Assembly: GCA_027621175.1 (NCBI GenBank)
Contig: JAQCCM010000013.1
Location: forward strand, 1 to 45,365
Reading direction: 5' to 3'
Source of the DNA: Bacteroidota bacterium
GTDB lineage: Bacteria; Bacteroidota; Bacteroidia; Flavobacteriales; Flavobacteriaceae
Length of the DNA stretch: 45,365 nt
The position numbers and the translations under genes are program-made. This document shows positions 1 to 7,885 of the stretch, one piece after another. The first letter of the stretch is position 1, and each line of letters opens with the position of its first letter. Below the pieces are notes generated by a model that was given only the letters and a program-made list of their open reading frames with translations, was not told the DNA's origin and ran no database searches.

Positions 1-1
1 G

Positions 2-94
2 TACGGGGAAACCCAAAGGTTTGAGGACTTGAACATTACCTTAATAATGAGAAAAACACTACCCGTTGGAGAATACTTTGTCACGGTGGAGTAA
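2..94 (+). CDS. 3' end of an unidentified gene (partial)
   Basis: An open frame enters from the left edge and runs for 30 codons to a TAA at 92-94; the last residues read EYFVTVE. I do not recognise the family from so short a tail. It is supported mainly by context: the frame-corrected ASCH gene on the other strand would stop at 96, so the two would meet tail to tail with one base between them, as other gene pairs do in this window. It could be a chance open frame. Confidence 0.4.
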   Translation, partial: YGETQRFEDLNITLIMRKTLPVGEYFVTVE

Positions 95-95
95 A

Positions 96-571
96 TTATT
101 TGGCGATGAAAATTGTCCTGAAATACTCACACACGAAATCAGCATATTTTCATTGAAATATGCACCCGCTTTTTCCATTTCTCGGCTGTAGTATTCTTTA
201 TGTGCTTTTTTCCAAAAAGTCAAACTTTTATCGCCCTCGCCTTCGGCATAAGCAAAGGCTTCTGTCACATCTTTAAAACGTGCCAGTTTCATTTTTGTGA
301 TTTCAATAATGGCTTTTGCCGTACCGTGCCAGTCCGTAATGATAAATAAATATCCCACTTTTGGCATGGATTCGTTGTAGTGTTCATACCACCAAACAGA
401 GGGTGCAGTAGCCTGTTTTATGTTTTGCACCACTAACTCAGCACATAGGTTAGCATCCTGTTTATTATCACAAAAATAAAAATGTGGAGGTCTGGGAGTA
501 TTGGCATATTTGGGATGCTGCTGAACAAAAGATTTCCAGATTTCAAGGACAGTATGGTTAGGCAAATTCAC
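96..571 (-). pseudogene. ASCH-domain protein (YhfF-like), apparently frameshifted near its 3' end
   Basis: The first 143 residues look like a YhfF-type ASCH-domain protein, a small beta-barrel fold proposed to bind RNA or nucleotides. Recognisable are VWWYEHYNE, the DWHG segment and the family motif AFAYAEGEGDKSLTFWKKAH followed by YYSRE. After codon 144 (about position 140) the open frame runs on to 59 with unrelated residues. The neighbouring frame reads FVCEYFRTIF and stops at 96-98, which matches the usual ASCH ending (a VCE-x-F strand). Restoring one base near 139-140 gives a normal protein of about 158 residues. This is either a recent one-base deletion or a sequencing error. The start is GTG at 571, four bases after a TAATTTTG promoter box. 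The molecular function is unknown. Confidence 0.75.
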
Positions 572-575
572 ATAT

Positions 576-583
576 CAAAATTA
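576..583 (-). promoter_or_regulatory. -7 promoter box of the ASCH gene
   Basis: TAATTTTG on the minus strand matches the Bacteroidota -7 consensus TAnnTTTG. It ends four bases before the GTG at 571, so the transcript would start at or next to the initiation codon. No clear -33 TTG was seen. Confidence 0.5.
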
Positions 584-615
584 CATATTTCAATAGAAGA
601 TTGTATCTTAGACCT

Positions 616-2484
616 ATGCAACCCAAAACAATTTCTCGACTTCAAGATTATACCGATTTTTTGCAGCAATCTTATTCGTTACACTTTCCCGATTACGACA
701 GTCTTCATCGATGGAGTATTGCTGAACAAGGTGTGTTTTGGGAAAGTATTGCGCGCTTTTTCAATGTTGATTTTGATACTCCTTTCCAAGAGGTTTTTGT
801 ACCAGAAACGCATTTTTGGGAAACCAAGTGGTTTACTGGAGCTACGCTGAATTACGCCCAATATATTTTTAAAAATGCATCAACAGAGCGTCCGGCCTTG
901 GTGTTTCAAAACGAAATAGACAAGCTTATCGAGATTAGCTGGGCGCAGCTTATTGCAAAAACATATAGATTCCAAAAAGTACTTATATCGCAGGGAGTAA
1001 CTAAGGGTGATGCTGTGGTTTGTTTTGGTACAAATAGTCCAGAGACTGTTGCGGCATTTTTGGCAACAAATGCGCTGGGTGCGGTTTGGTCTTCTTGCTC
1101 CCCAGATTTTGGCACAGCTGCTGTTTGCGATCGCTTTTCACAACTCCAACCCAAAGTGCTTTTTGCGCATCGGGCATATCAATACAATGGAAAGCAACAA
1201 GATTGTAAGGAGCGAATAGTTGCAATTCAAAACCAAATTCCGTCCATTACACATACGATTCATTTGGATGCACATGCTGTTTTTGACGATGCGACTGCCC
1301 AAATAGACCAACTTCAATTTGTTTCTGTTTCGTTTTCTGACCCCATTTGGGTATTGTTCTCTTCGGGGACTACAGGGAAGCCAAAAGCACTGGTACATGG
1401 CACGGGACATATGCTTTTGGAGCATCTGAAAGCACTCGCATTACATCAAAATGTTTGTGAAGGCGACCGTTATTTTTGGTATTCTACCACAGGTTGGATG
1501 ATGTGGAATTATGCGCTTAGTAGCTTACTTTGTGGTGCAACGTTATGTTTGTATCAAGGGGCGCCTAATTATCCAGAAGAAGATGCTCTGTGGCGTTTTG
1601 CCAAAGCAGCAAAAATCAATCATTTTGGTGGGGGAGCGGTATATTTTCAAAAACAGATGGAGCAACCTACGGCATTTGTACAATCAACAGATTTCTCATT
1701 TCTAAAATCAATGGGTTCTACGGGATCGCCTATGTCGGCAGAAGTATGTCAGAAATTGCAAATACAATTTCCAAAAACCCAAATTATTTCTTTGAGTGGG
1801 GGTTCTGACGTATGCACAGCCTTTGTGGGTGGTCATCCTGATTTGCCCATTATCCCAGGTGAAATTCAATGTAAAATGTTAGGTGCTGCCGTGGAGGTTT
1901 GGAGCGCTGAGGGAAAGGCAGTCGTAGAAACACCAGGCGAATTGGTACTTACGGCTCCGTTACTTTCTATGCCGATTTATTTACTTAATGACCCTGACTT
2001 TTTGCGGTATAAGCAAAGCTATTTTTCAATGTTTGGATGTGTTTGGAGTCATGGTGATTGGGCGATGGAAACTAAAAACGGGGGTATTGTTATTTACGGA
2101 CGTTCGGACGCAACACTAAACCGCTTCGGTGTACGTATTGGTACTGCGGAGATTTATGCTGCCCTAGTACAGTTTCATGAGCTTGAAGACGCACTAATGG
2201 TACATCTGCTAAACGATAATAAAGACGAACTGATTTTATTTGTTCAATCCAACAAACAACTAGATTTTAAAGAAATAAAGGGGCATATCCGAAAAACCTG
2301 TTCTCCTCGTCATGTGCCAGACAAGATTTACAGTACTCCCGAAATTCCATATACTATAAGTGGGAAAAAAGTGGAAATTCCTGTGAAACGTTTGTTGCAA
2401 GGAGAAGAATTAGAGGATGTGATTTCTTTGGATGCCTTGAGAAATCCCAATGCCATGCATTGGTTCTTAAAACAATTTGATTAA
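616..2484 (+). CDS. aacS: acetoacetyl-CoA synthetase (acetoacetate--CoA ligase)
   Basis: Cytosolic adenylate-forming enzyme that activates acetoacetate to acetoacetyl-CoA with ATP, letting ketone bodies or degradation products of leucine and lysine enter central metabolism. The 622-residue protein has the N-terminal ACAS-type segment (WSIAEQGVFWESIARFF), the phosphate-binding loop SSGTTGKPKALVHG near residue 248, TTGWMMW near 291, and the C-terminal catalytic-lysine motif TISGKKVEIPVKR near 580. Size and the AACS-specific motifs (DVCTAFVGG) separate it from acetyl-CoA synthetase. The frame opens at a TTG at 601, but ATG 616 (MQPKTISRLQDY) is the better start. It is followed after 30 bases by the FAD-linked dehydrogenase on the same strand. 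The neighbouring DUF1338 and lysine-dehydrogenase-like genes suggest a role in amino-acid catabolism, which is inference. Confidence 0.88.
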   Translation: MQPKTISRLQDYTDFLQQSYSLHFPDYDSLHRWSIAEQGVFWESIARFFNVDFDTPFQEVFVPETHFWETKWFTGATLNYAQYIFKNASTERPALVFQNEIDKLIEISWAQLIAKTYRFQKVLISQGVTKGDAVVCFGTNSPETVAAFLATNALGAVWSSCSPDFGTAAVCDRFSQLQPKVLFAHRAYQYNGKQQDCKERIVAIQNQIPSITHTIHLDAHAVFDDATAQIDQLQFVSVSFSDPIWVLFSSGTTGKPKALVHGTGHMLLEHLKALALHQNVCEGDRYFWYSTTGWMMWNYALSSLLCGATLCLYQGAPNYPEEDALWRFAKAAKINHFGGGAVYFQKQMEQPTAFVQSTDFSFLKSMGSTGSPMSAEVCQKLQIQFPKTQIISLSGGSDVCTAFVGGHPDLPIIPGEIQCKMLGAAVEVWSAEGKAVVETPGELVLTAPLLSMPIYLLNDPDFLRYKQSYFSMFGCVWSHGDWAMETKNGGIVIYGRSDATLNRFGVRIGTAEIYAALVQFHELEDALMVHLLNDNKDELILFVQSNKQLDFKEIKGHIRKTCSPRHVPDKIYSTPEIPYTISGKKVEIPVKRLLQGEELEDVISLDALRNPNAMHWFLKQFD

Positions 2485-2485
2485 A

Positions 2486-2493
2486 TATATTTG
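2486..2493 (+). promoter_or_regulatory. -7 promoter box upstream of the FAD-linked dehydrogenase
   Basis: TATATTTG lies just after the aacS stop and includes the TTG at 2491 that opens the longest frame. That TTG is therefore unlikely to be the start codon; ATG 2515 lies 21 bases downstream and is preferred. A TTG lies 23 bases upstream, slightly far for a -33 element. Confidence 0.5.
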
Positions 2494-2514
2494 AATGAAT
2501 TGACATTAAACAAT

Positions 2515-3888
2515 ATGGTTGAAGCGCTAATAAATGTAGTTGGGTTGGAGAATGTGTTGTACGGCGGTGCCGAAAAAGTACGCTTTTCACATATTTGGGC
2601 TACCGATATTCCATTGGCTGCCAAAGGCGTTGTTTTCCCACAAACTACTGAACAAGTCTCGGAAGTATTACAATTATTTAATTCGCATCGCGAAGAAGTG
2701 GTTATACATGGCGGTTTGACAAATTTGGTTGGTGGTACCCAAACCACATCCAATCAATGGGTTTTGTCATTAGAAAAAATGAATGCCATTGAAGAAATAG
2801 ATGAATCAGCTAAAACCATTACCGCACAAGCAGGTGTTGTTTTGGAACAACTTATTGAGGCAACGGCACAAAGGAATCTTTTTTTACCCTTGAATTTTGG
2901 TGCAAAAGGCTCTGCTCAAATTGGAGGTGTAATTTCTACAAACGCTGGTGGAATGCGTGTGTTTAGGTACGGCATGACACGGGCATTGGTGTTGGGCTTG
3001 GAAGTGGTGTTGCCCACAGGGACGATTATTTCATCGTTAAAAAAAATCATAAAAGACAATTCAGGATATGACCTCAAACAACTATTTATAGGGGCGGAAG
3101 GAACATTGGGAGTTATTACCAAGGCATGCTTTCGACTATATGAGCAACCAACCTCTCGTTATGCTGCTCTTGTGGGGATGCAAAGCTTCCAAGATGTGAT
3201 TTCGTTACTTCGTATGATGGATAAAAATCTCTCTGGGAACCTGAGTAGCTTCGAATTGATGTGGAACGTTACGTATCGTGCCGCTACAAATGCAGATACA
3301 GCGCAAAGTCCTCCCTTGCCTCAAGATTATCGATTTTATGTTTTTATTGAAAGTTTGGGTAATGATTTGGCCGCTGATTATATTTTATTTGAGGATGGAT
3401 TGACGCGAGCCGCCGAAAAAGAACTAATAGTAGATGCTGTCTTGGCACAGTCAAAGCGAGAAGTGGAAAAGCTGTGGCGTATACGAGAGGATACACACAG
3501 ATTAAGACAATCTTTTGTTGCTACACAGCATTTTGATATTAGCTTTCCCATTGGCGTAATGGATAATGAAGTGGCTACTATTGTAAATGATTTAGAAGCA
3601 TTTCCTTTTGTAGAACGTGTTTTGCCTTTTGGACATATAGCCGATGGCAATATTCATTTAATAGTGGGTAAAAAAGATAGTAAACAACAGAATTCCAAAA
3701 AAATCAATGAAATTGTTTACCGAAATCTTAAAAAACATTTGGGTTCTGTTTCTGCCGAACACGGGATAGGATTGGATAAAAAGGAATACTTATACTGCTC
3801 AAAAACCAGTCAAGAAATCGCATTAATGAAAACCTTAAAACGAACCCTTGATCCTAAAAACATCCTTAATCCGAGTCGAATTTTTTAA
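2515..3888 (+). CDS. FAD-linked 2-hydroxyacid dehydrogenase (D-2-hydroxyglutarate / D-lactate / GlcD type)
   Basis: A 457-residue flavoprotein of the vanillyl-alcohol-oxidase superfamily (FAD_binding_4 plus FAD-oxidase_C). The FAD domain shows VVIHGGLTNLVGG near residue 61 and GGVISTNAGG near 142; the C-terminal substrate domain has LPFGHIADGNIHL and AEHGIGLDKKEYL near 414, ending DPKNILNPSRIF. These are hallmarks of D-2-hydroxyacid oxidation with electrons passed to a quinone or ETF. Family sequence alone cannot separate D-2-hydroxyglutarate from D-lactate or glycolate. The adjacent DUF1338 gene belongs to the family that makes D-2-hydroxyglutarate from 2-oxoadipate, which makes D-2-hydroxyglutarate the most attractive substrate. 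It converges with that gene: the stops overlap by four bases at 3885-3888. Confidence 0.82.
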   Translation: MVEALINVVGLENVLYGGAEKVRFSHIWATDIPLAAKGVVFPQTTEQVSEVLQLFNSHREEVVIHGGLTNLVGGTQTTSNQWVLSLEKMNAIEEIDESAKTITAQAGVVLEQLIEATAQRNLFLPLNFGAKGSAQIGGVISTNAGGMRVFRYGMTRALVLGLEVVLPTGTIISSLKKIIKDNSGYDLKQLFIGAEGTLGVITKACFRLYEQPTSRYAALVGMQSFQDVISLLRMMDKNLSGNLSSFELMWNVTYRAATNADTAQSPPLPQDYRFYVFIESLGNDLAADYILFEDGLTRAAEKELIVDAVLAQSKREVEKLWRIREDTHRLRQSFVATQHFDISFPIGVMDNEVATIVNDLEAFPFVERVLPFGHIADGNIHLIVGKKDSKQQNSKKINEIVYRNLKKHLGSVSAEHGIGLDKKEYLYCSKTSQEIALMKTLKRTLDPKNILNPSRIF

Positions 3889-4796
3889 TCGTTACGGGTT
3901 GTTTGTTTTTGAAAAGTGCTTTCAAAAATTTTGTTTGCGTTATTCACTTCAAAGCCATCTCTACGGTGATTGCCTGAGAGCTCTTTCTTAGGTAAATGTA
4001 TAAATTCAGGAAGTACGGCACGTTCAGCAAACTCTACATAGCTACCTGCTGTTTCATGATTATCCCCGTTTGCAAATGTGCTCGTTACCAGTTGAGCAAC
4101 AGTACTACTTTGGCGCAACAATCTATCCCCACTTGTTTTTATTTCACCACCAGCATTATTTAGGCGAATTCCCAATGTTTTTAAAAAGGCATTAAATTTT
4201 TCTAAATTATTATACGGTTTGGGCAACGCATGGACGCTAATAGTGTAGTGGTTTAAATAATATCTGTTATACAATACCCATGCGCCATATTCACTAGTTT
4301 CCAAAACAGTAGTATAATCACGCCATGTAGGCAGAGCCCAAAGCGGATGATGTAAAAAATCAACGATAGCATTTGGGTTGTTCAAGTCAACAGTATCTAT
4401 GGGGTCATACGCTATGTTTTTGGTATATTTTTTAAGTATCGCTGATGATTGAGGTAGAAGTTCATTGACTCGAAGTTCACTAATAAAAACACGTGGATAT
4501 TTATCAGACGGAGGTTTGTACCAATACGCATCTAATTTTTTTTGATCAAAAAAATATTTGTCTTGTCTTGTGTATCCATAATGTAAAAAAATGCGTTCTA
4601 ATGACGCAATTCCCAAATTTGGAACTCCAAGCGTTCGAAATGCAATATGATCATTAATAATATCCGATTGACATTTAATCAATCCTTTAGTAATCATAGC
4701 AGATGTTATGGTGCTAACATCTGGAACACGAAGAGCATATGGCCTAAAAAGCCCGTTTAGGATAGTATCTAGAGGAGCAGTTGAAGTAAATTTCAT
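3885..4796 (-). CDS. DUF1338 protein, HglS-like 2-oxoadipate dioxygenase/decarboxylase family
   Basis: A 303-residue member of the DUF1338 family. Characterised members (HglS of Pseudomonas putida and plant homologues) are non-haem iron enzymes that convert 2-oxoadipate to D-2-hydroxyglutarate with loss of CO2. The family signatures are visible: DHIAFRTLG with H50, RVFISELRV at 102-110, NHYTISVH with H183, and the GSYVEFAERA segment with E255/E258. The two His and one Glu fit the family's metal triad, although exact correspondence needs an alignment. Its ATG overlaps the stop of the upstream saccharopine-dehydrogenase-like gene (ATGA), so the pair is probably translationally coupled. Bacteroidota members are shorter than P. 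putida HglS, so substrate transfer is inference. Confidence 0.82.
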   Translation of the reverse strand: MKFTSTAPLDTILNGLFRPYALRVPDVSTITSAMITKGLIKCQSDIINDHIAFRTLGVPNLGIASLERIFLHYGYTRQDKYFFDQKKLDAYWYKPPSDKYPRVFISELRVNELLPQSSAILKKYTKNIAYDPIDTVDLNNPNAIVDFLHHPLWALPTWRDYTTVLETSEYGAWVLYNRYYLNHYTISVHALPKPYNNLEKFNAFLKTLGIRLNNAGGEIKTSGDRLLRQSSTVAQLVTSTFANGDNHETAGSYVEFAERAVLPEFIHLPKKELSGNHRRDGFEVNNANKIFESTFQKQTTRND

Positions 4797-5866
4797 GATT
4801 CTAATTTGGTGTCAAGGAGTGCGCCGTTTTTTGTGTCAAAAAAATCAACAACGTTAATTTCTTCCTGTTTAATAAATCCTTTTTGGGGTAATTTTCCTAC
4901 TGCAACTAGCTCAACTACCGCAGCCAAAGAGGCAGCTGTTGTCCAAGAGATTGCACGCCAAGTGTGTCCTGCTATTTTTTTTGGCAAATAAGTACGGAAA
5001 AATTCTTTGCGCTTCATTTTTCCATTAATTAACCCTTCTACAACAGCATAAACATGAACCAGATCCTCATCTACAGGAGGTTTTGCGTAGGTAAGAATTT
5101 CTTCAAGTTTTGTCAAATCTTCTTTTAGAATTAATTCGTAAAGCAAAAAGCGCATGAGTTTACCATGCCCTGGATAGCGAATGGTTTTATAGTTTAACGT
5201 GTCTACTTTACCCTCGTATGTTTCGCACATAGTTCCTAATCCACCAGAAGTAGTAAACGCCTCATATTCTTGTCCTTCAATATTCATATGTTCAAACCCG
5301 TCAAGAGATGGTAGCATTTTGCGTTTTCCATTTTGTATGGCCTCAGCATCCTTTAGGTACTCATTCAAAACTCCAGCGGGAGACCACGTAAATGAATAAG
5401 ATAACTGTCCGTTAGGATATCTAGGAAGTGCGCCCACACGTAATTCGATATCCCGCAGGGAATCAAATTTTGACGCCAAATGCCCTCCAATAATTCCGAT
5501 AAGCCCAGGAGCTAAACCACACTGAGGTGCGAGCACACTTGAAGCGCTTTTCCCCAAGGATTCGATGTACTGCGTAGTACTTACGTCTTCGGTTAAATCA
5601 AAATAATGTATCCCTTTTTGATGTGCTATGGTGGCAATTCTACGATTTAAGTAAAAAGGGAGTGCCGAAACTACAGCATCGGCATTTTCAAGAACTTTTG
5701 AAATCGTTTTGGCGCAACTGATATCCGCAATGAAGTGTGGAAATGGATGTTGAATTTCATAATGTGGCTTGGACATGTCATAGCCAACTACGTTAAAACA
5801 TTCATGAAGTAGTAGGCCAACCAATGTGCCGACTTTTCCTAGACCTAAAACAATAATTTTGTTCAT
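4793..5866 (-). CDS. saccharopine dehydrogenase / lysine 6-dehydrogenase-like protein
   Basis: A 357-residue NAD(P)-dependent oxidoreductase of the saccharopine-dehydrogenase superfamily. An N-terminal Rossmann fold begins at once (IIVLGLGKVGTLVG, residues 4-17), with SALPFYLNR near 90 and CGLAPG near 119, motifs shared by lysine 6-dehydrogenase and saccharopine reductase. The C-terminal part (WSPAGVLNEYL, then TSGGLGTMCETYEGKV) is the catalytic alpha/beta domain. Enzymes of this group oxidise lysine or saccharopine to aminoadipate semialdehyde. Coupling to the DUF1338 gene and proximity to a 2-hydroxyacid dehydrogenase support a lysine-degradation role. A TTG at 5881 opens the frame, but ATG 5866 starts exactly at the Rossmann strand and is preferred. 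Confidence 0.8.
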   Translation of the reverse strand: MNKIIVLGLGKVGTLVGLLLHECFNVVGYDMSKPHYEIQHPFPHFIADISCAKTISKVLENADAVVSALPFYLNRRIATIAHQKGIHYFDLTEDVSTTQYIESLGKSASSVLAPQCGLAPGLIGIIGGHLASKFDSLRDIELRVGALPRYPNGQLSYSFTWSPAGVLNEYLKDAEAIQNGKRKMLPSLDGFEHMNIEGQEYEAFTTSGGLGTMCETYEGKVDTLNYKTIRYPGHGKLMRFLLYELILKEDLTKLEEILTYAKPPVDEDLVHVYAVVEGLINGKMKRKEFFRTYLPKKIAGHTWRAISWTTAASLAAVVELVAVGKLPQKGFIKQEEINVVDFFDTKNGALLDTKLES

Positions 5867-5894
5867 TTTGTAATAAAACAATCCTATATTGTTT

Positions 5895-5902
5895 CAAATA
5901 TA
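5895..5902 (-). promoter_or_regulatory. -7 promoter box of the lysine-dehydrogenase-like / DUF1338 pair
   Basis: TATATTTG on the minus strand, 28 bases before ATG 5866, in the only AT-rich gap here. It would drive both coupled genes. No good -33 TTG was found at normal spacing. Confidence 0.5.
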
Positions 5903-5972
5903 ACAAAATAAAAAAATAAATTTAACGTAAAATATACGGCTTCATGAATTAGGAAAACGTTTTGAATAAGGC

Positions 5973-6755
5973 TTATTTTCCAGAAAAGACCCCTTGCATA
6001 AATACTTCTTGCTCGTCGGCTAGGTCTTTATCTACCAAAATACGTCCACTGTGCTCGTCCGTAATGATTTTTTTGCGTGATGCAATTTCCATTTGTACTT
6101 GCGGTGGAATGGTAAAAAACGAACCACCAGAGGCTCCACGTTCAACCGAAACAATGGCTAATCCGTTTTTCACAGAGGAACGAATACGTTGATACGCTGT
6201 TACCAATCGCTCATCTGCTTTAGTAGCAAACTCTTCTGATTTTTTTAACAGTACATCTTCTTCTTTTTGCGTTTCTGCCAAAATAGCATCTAGCTCATCT
6301 TTCTTGTGTTGCAAGTGATTTTTACGCTCCTCAAGTTTGGTGTTTGTTTCTGTTACAGTTTCATTTTTTTGCTCGATGAGCGCTCTGAGCTGCTTAATTT
6401 GTTTTTCAGACAACTGAACTTCAAGTTCTTGAAATTCAACTTCTTTATTTAGCGACTCGTACTCACGATTATTGCGTACGCTTTTTTGTTGTTCAGCGTA
6501 TTTTTTGATGAGTTCTTTAGAATTTTCTATCCCGTTTTTCTTCGCTTTGATTTCGTCCTCGTAAGCGGCTAATTCAATTCCTAAGTTGCTCGATCTTTTT
6601 TCTAGACCCGCAACTTCAGCTTCTAAATCTTCAACCTCTAGGGGAAGTTCGCCACGTACATTTCGAATTTCGTCAATACGCATATCAACGAGTTGGAGGT
6701 TGTACAGGGCGCGTAATTTTTCTTCGACAGTTGTTTCCGCTTTCTTTTTAGCCAT
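5973..6755 (-). CDS. coiled-coil protein of the zinc-ribbon family COG1579, with zinc ligands lost
   Basis: A 260-residue protein, mostly a long heptad-rich coiled coil (about residues 10-190), ending in a degenerate zinc ribbon. COG1579 relatives have a C-terminal ribbon with two cysteine pairs around IPPQ and GRIL. Here the frame is kept (IPPQVQMEI and SGRILVD) but the cysteine positions read GASGGSFF near 206-212 and TDEHSG near 231-236, so all four ligands are gone. The structural role may persist without zinc. The molecular function of the family is not settled. It lies two bases after the NIF3 gene on the same strand, a pairing common in Bacteroidota, and is probably co-transcribed with it. 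Confidence 0.85.
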   Translation of the reverse strand: MAKKKAETTVEEKLRALYNLQLVDMRIDEIRNVRGELPLEVEDLEAEVAGLEKRSSNLGIELAAYEDEIKAKKNGIENSKELIKKYAEQQKSVRNNREYESLNKEVEFQELEVQLSEKQIKQLRALIEQKNETVTETNTKLEERKNHLQHKKDELDAILAETQKEEDVLLKKSEEFATKADERLVTAYQRIRSSVKNGLAIVSVERGASGGSFFTIPPQVQMEIASRKKIITDEHSGRILVDKDLADEQEVFMQGVFSGK

Positions 6756-6757
6756 AG

Positions 6758-7852
6758 TTAAAAGTAATGAACTGGATTTGTATCCGTTTTAGATGAAATG
6801 AATGCAAAATTAGCGAAATTTTTGCTAAGAAACTCCAAGATTATTTTTTTGGTGAATTGTTCGCTCTCATAATGCCCAGCATCAATCAGTAAAATCGTAT
6901 TTTCTCCCTTAAAAAAATCATGATATTTTAAATCCGCCGTAATAAAAACATCGGCATTTTGATGCTTTGCAGCATCAATGGCAAAACTTCCAGAGCCACC
7001 TAGAAGCGCAACACGCTCAATTTTTTTACCCAAAAAACCACTGTAACGCAGCGTAGGTGTATCTAAAATATTTTTCAATCCTTCTAAAAAGTCTTGTTCG
7101 CCCATCGGTTTAGGTAGTTGTCCCAGACAACCCATACCCAAATCTGTCCGTATATTTTCCAAAACACTTAACTCATAAGCTACCGTTTCGTAGGGGTGGG
7201 CTAGTTGTAATGCGCTTAGTACCTTATTTTTATAATGTTTAGGCAACACTACTTGCAGTTTTGTTTCTGGTTCTATGTGTCGTTCGCCTTTTTTGCCTAC
7301 ATATGCAGTACTGCCTTCCAACGGTACAAAACTCCCTGCTCCCTCTGAAGAAAAACTACATTCAGCATAGTTTCCTAAAGCACCAGCTCCAGCAGCAAAA
7401 AGCGCTTCTTGTACTGTTTTAAGATGTGCATGCGGGACATACGTATTTAGTTTGAGTAAACTTCCCTTTGCGGGAACCAAAACCTTTCGTTTGCTGAGTT
7501 GAAGTGCGTCTGCGAGTCCTTTATTTACACCATACAGCTGCACGTCAAGTGCCGTATGTAAGGCGTAAATGGCAATGTCATTTTTGATGGCTTTTGCCAC
7601 AGCTCGTTCCACGTAAGTACTAGATGTAATACGTTTGAGCCCTTGGAATATAATGGGATGAAAGCAAATAATAAGATTACACTTTTCCTTTATTGCCTCA
7701 TCGATAACTGTTTCAATAGCGTCATGCGCTATTAGTGCACGCTCAATTTTTTGGTCCAAGTCGCCTACCAATAATCCTACATTATCAAAATCTTCAGCAT
7801 AAGCGAGTGGCGCCCATTGCTCCAAACACGATGTTATTTCACGTACTGTCAT
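6758..7852 (-). CDS. NIF3 / YbgI family dinuclear metal-centre protein
   Basis: A 364-residue NIF3-family protein (DUF34). These form hexameric toroids with a dinuclear metal site; some are annotated as GTP cyclohydrolase I type 2, but the physiological reaction is unclear. The N-terminal signature EQWAPLAYAEDFDNVGLLVGD is present, then the metal-binding IICFHPIIF, ALHTALDV and near the end ADLKYHDFF and DAGHYESE. Length indicates the long form carrying an inserted PII/CutA-like domain (about residues 125-235), usual in Bacteroidota. It heads a two-gene unit with the coiled-coil protein and is divergent from lpxK with 33 bases between the starts. The start lies five bases after a TATCTTTG box, so the mRNA may be leaderless. 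Confidence 0.92.
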   Translation of the reverse strand: MTVREITSCLEQWAPLAYAEDFDNVGLLVGDLDQKIERALIAHDAIETVIDEAIKEKCNLIICFHPIIFQGLKRITSSTYVERAVAKAIKNDIAIYALHTALDVQLYGVNKGLADALQLSKRKVLVPAKGSLLKLNTYVPHAHLKTVQEALFAAGAGALGNYAECSFSSEGAGSFVPLEGSTAYVGKKGERHIEPETKLQVVLPKHYKNKVLSALQLAHPYETVAYELSVLENIRTDLGMGCLGQLPKPMGEQDFLEGLKNILDTPTLRYSGFLGKKIERVALLGGSGSFAIDAAKHQNADVFITADLKYHDFFKGENTILLIDAGHYESEQFTKKIILEFLSKNFANFAFISSKTDTNPVHYF

Positions 7853-7857
7853 AGTTC

Positions 7858-7865
7858 CAAAGATA
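7858..7865 (-). promoter_or_regulatory. -7 promoter box of the NIF3 gene
   Basis: TATCTTTG on the minus strand, ending five bases before the ATG at 7852. It is back to back with the lpxK promoter only seven bases away, so the two divergent polymerases would compete for this 33-bp gap. Confidence 0.55.
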
Positions 7866-7872
7866 AAAGTTC

Positions 7873-7880
7873 TACTTTTG
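7873..7880 (+). promoter_or_regulatory. -7 promoter box of lpxK
   Basis: TACTTTTG on the plus strand, ending five bases before ATG 7886. It lies inside the longer open frame that starts at 7817, which argues for 7886 as the true start. Confidence 0.55.
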
Positions 7881-7885
7881 TTTTT

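Noticed and set aside
7-20. AAACC/GGTTT inverted repeat at the left edge as a terminator
   Set aside because: Only five base pairs, lies in the coding tail that enters the window, and has no following T-run.
5954-5963. AAAACGTTTT palindrome after the coiled-coil protein gene
   Set aside because: Short, AT-rich and at the 3' end of a gene, with no U-tract to make it a terminator; likely chance.
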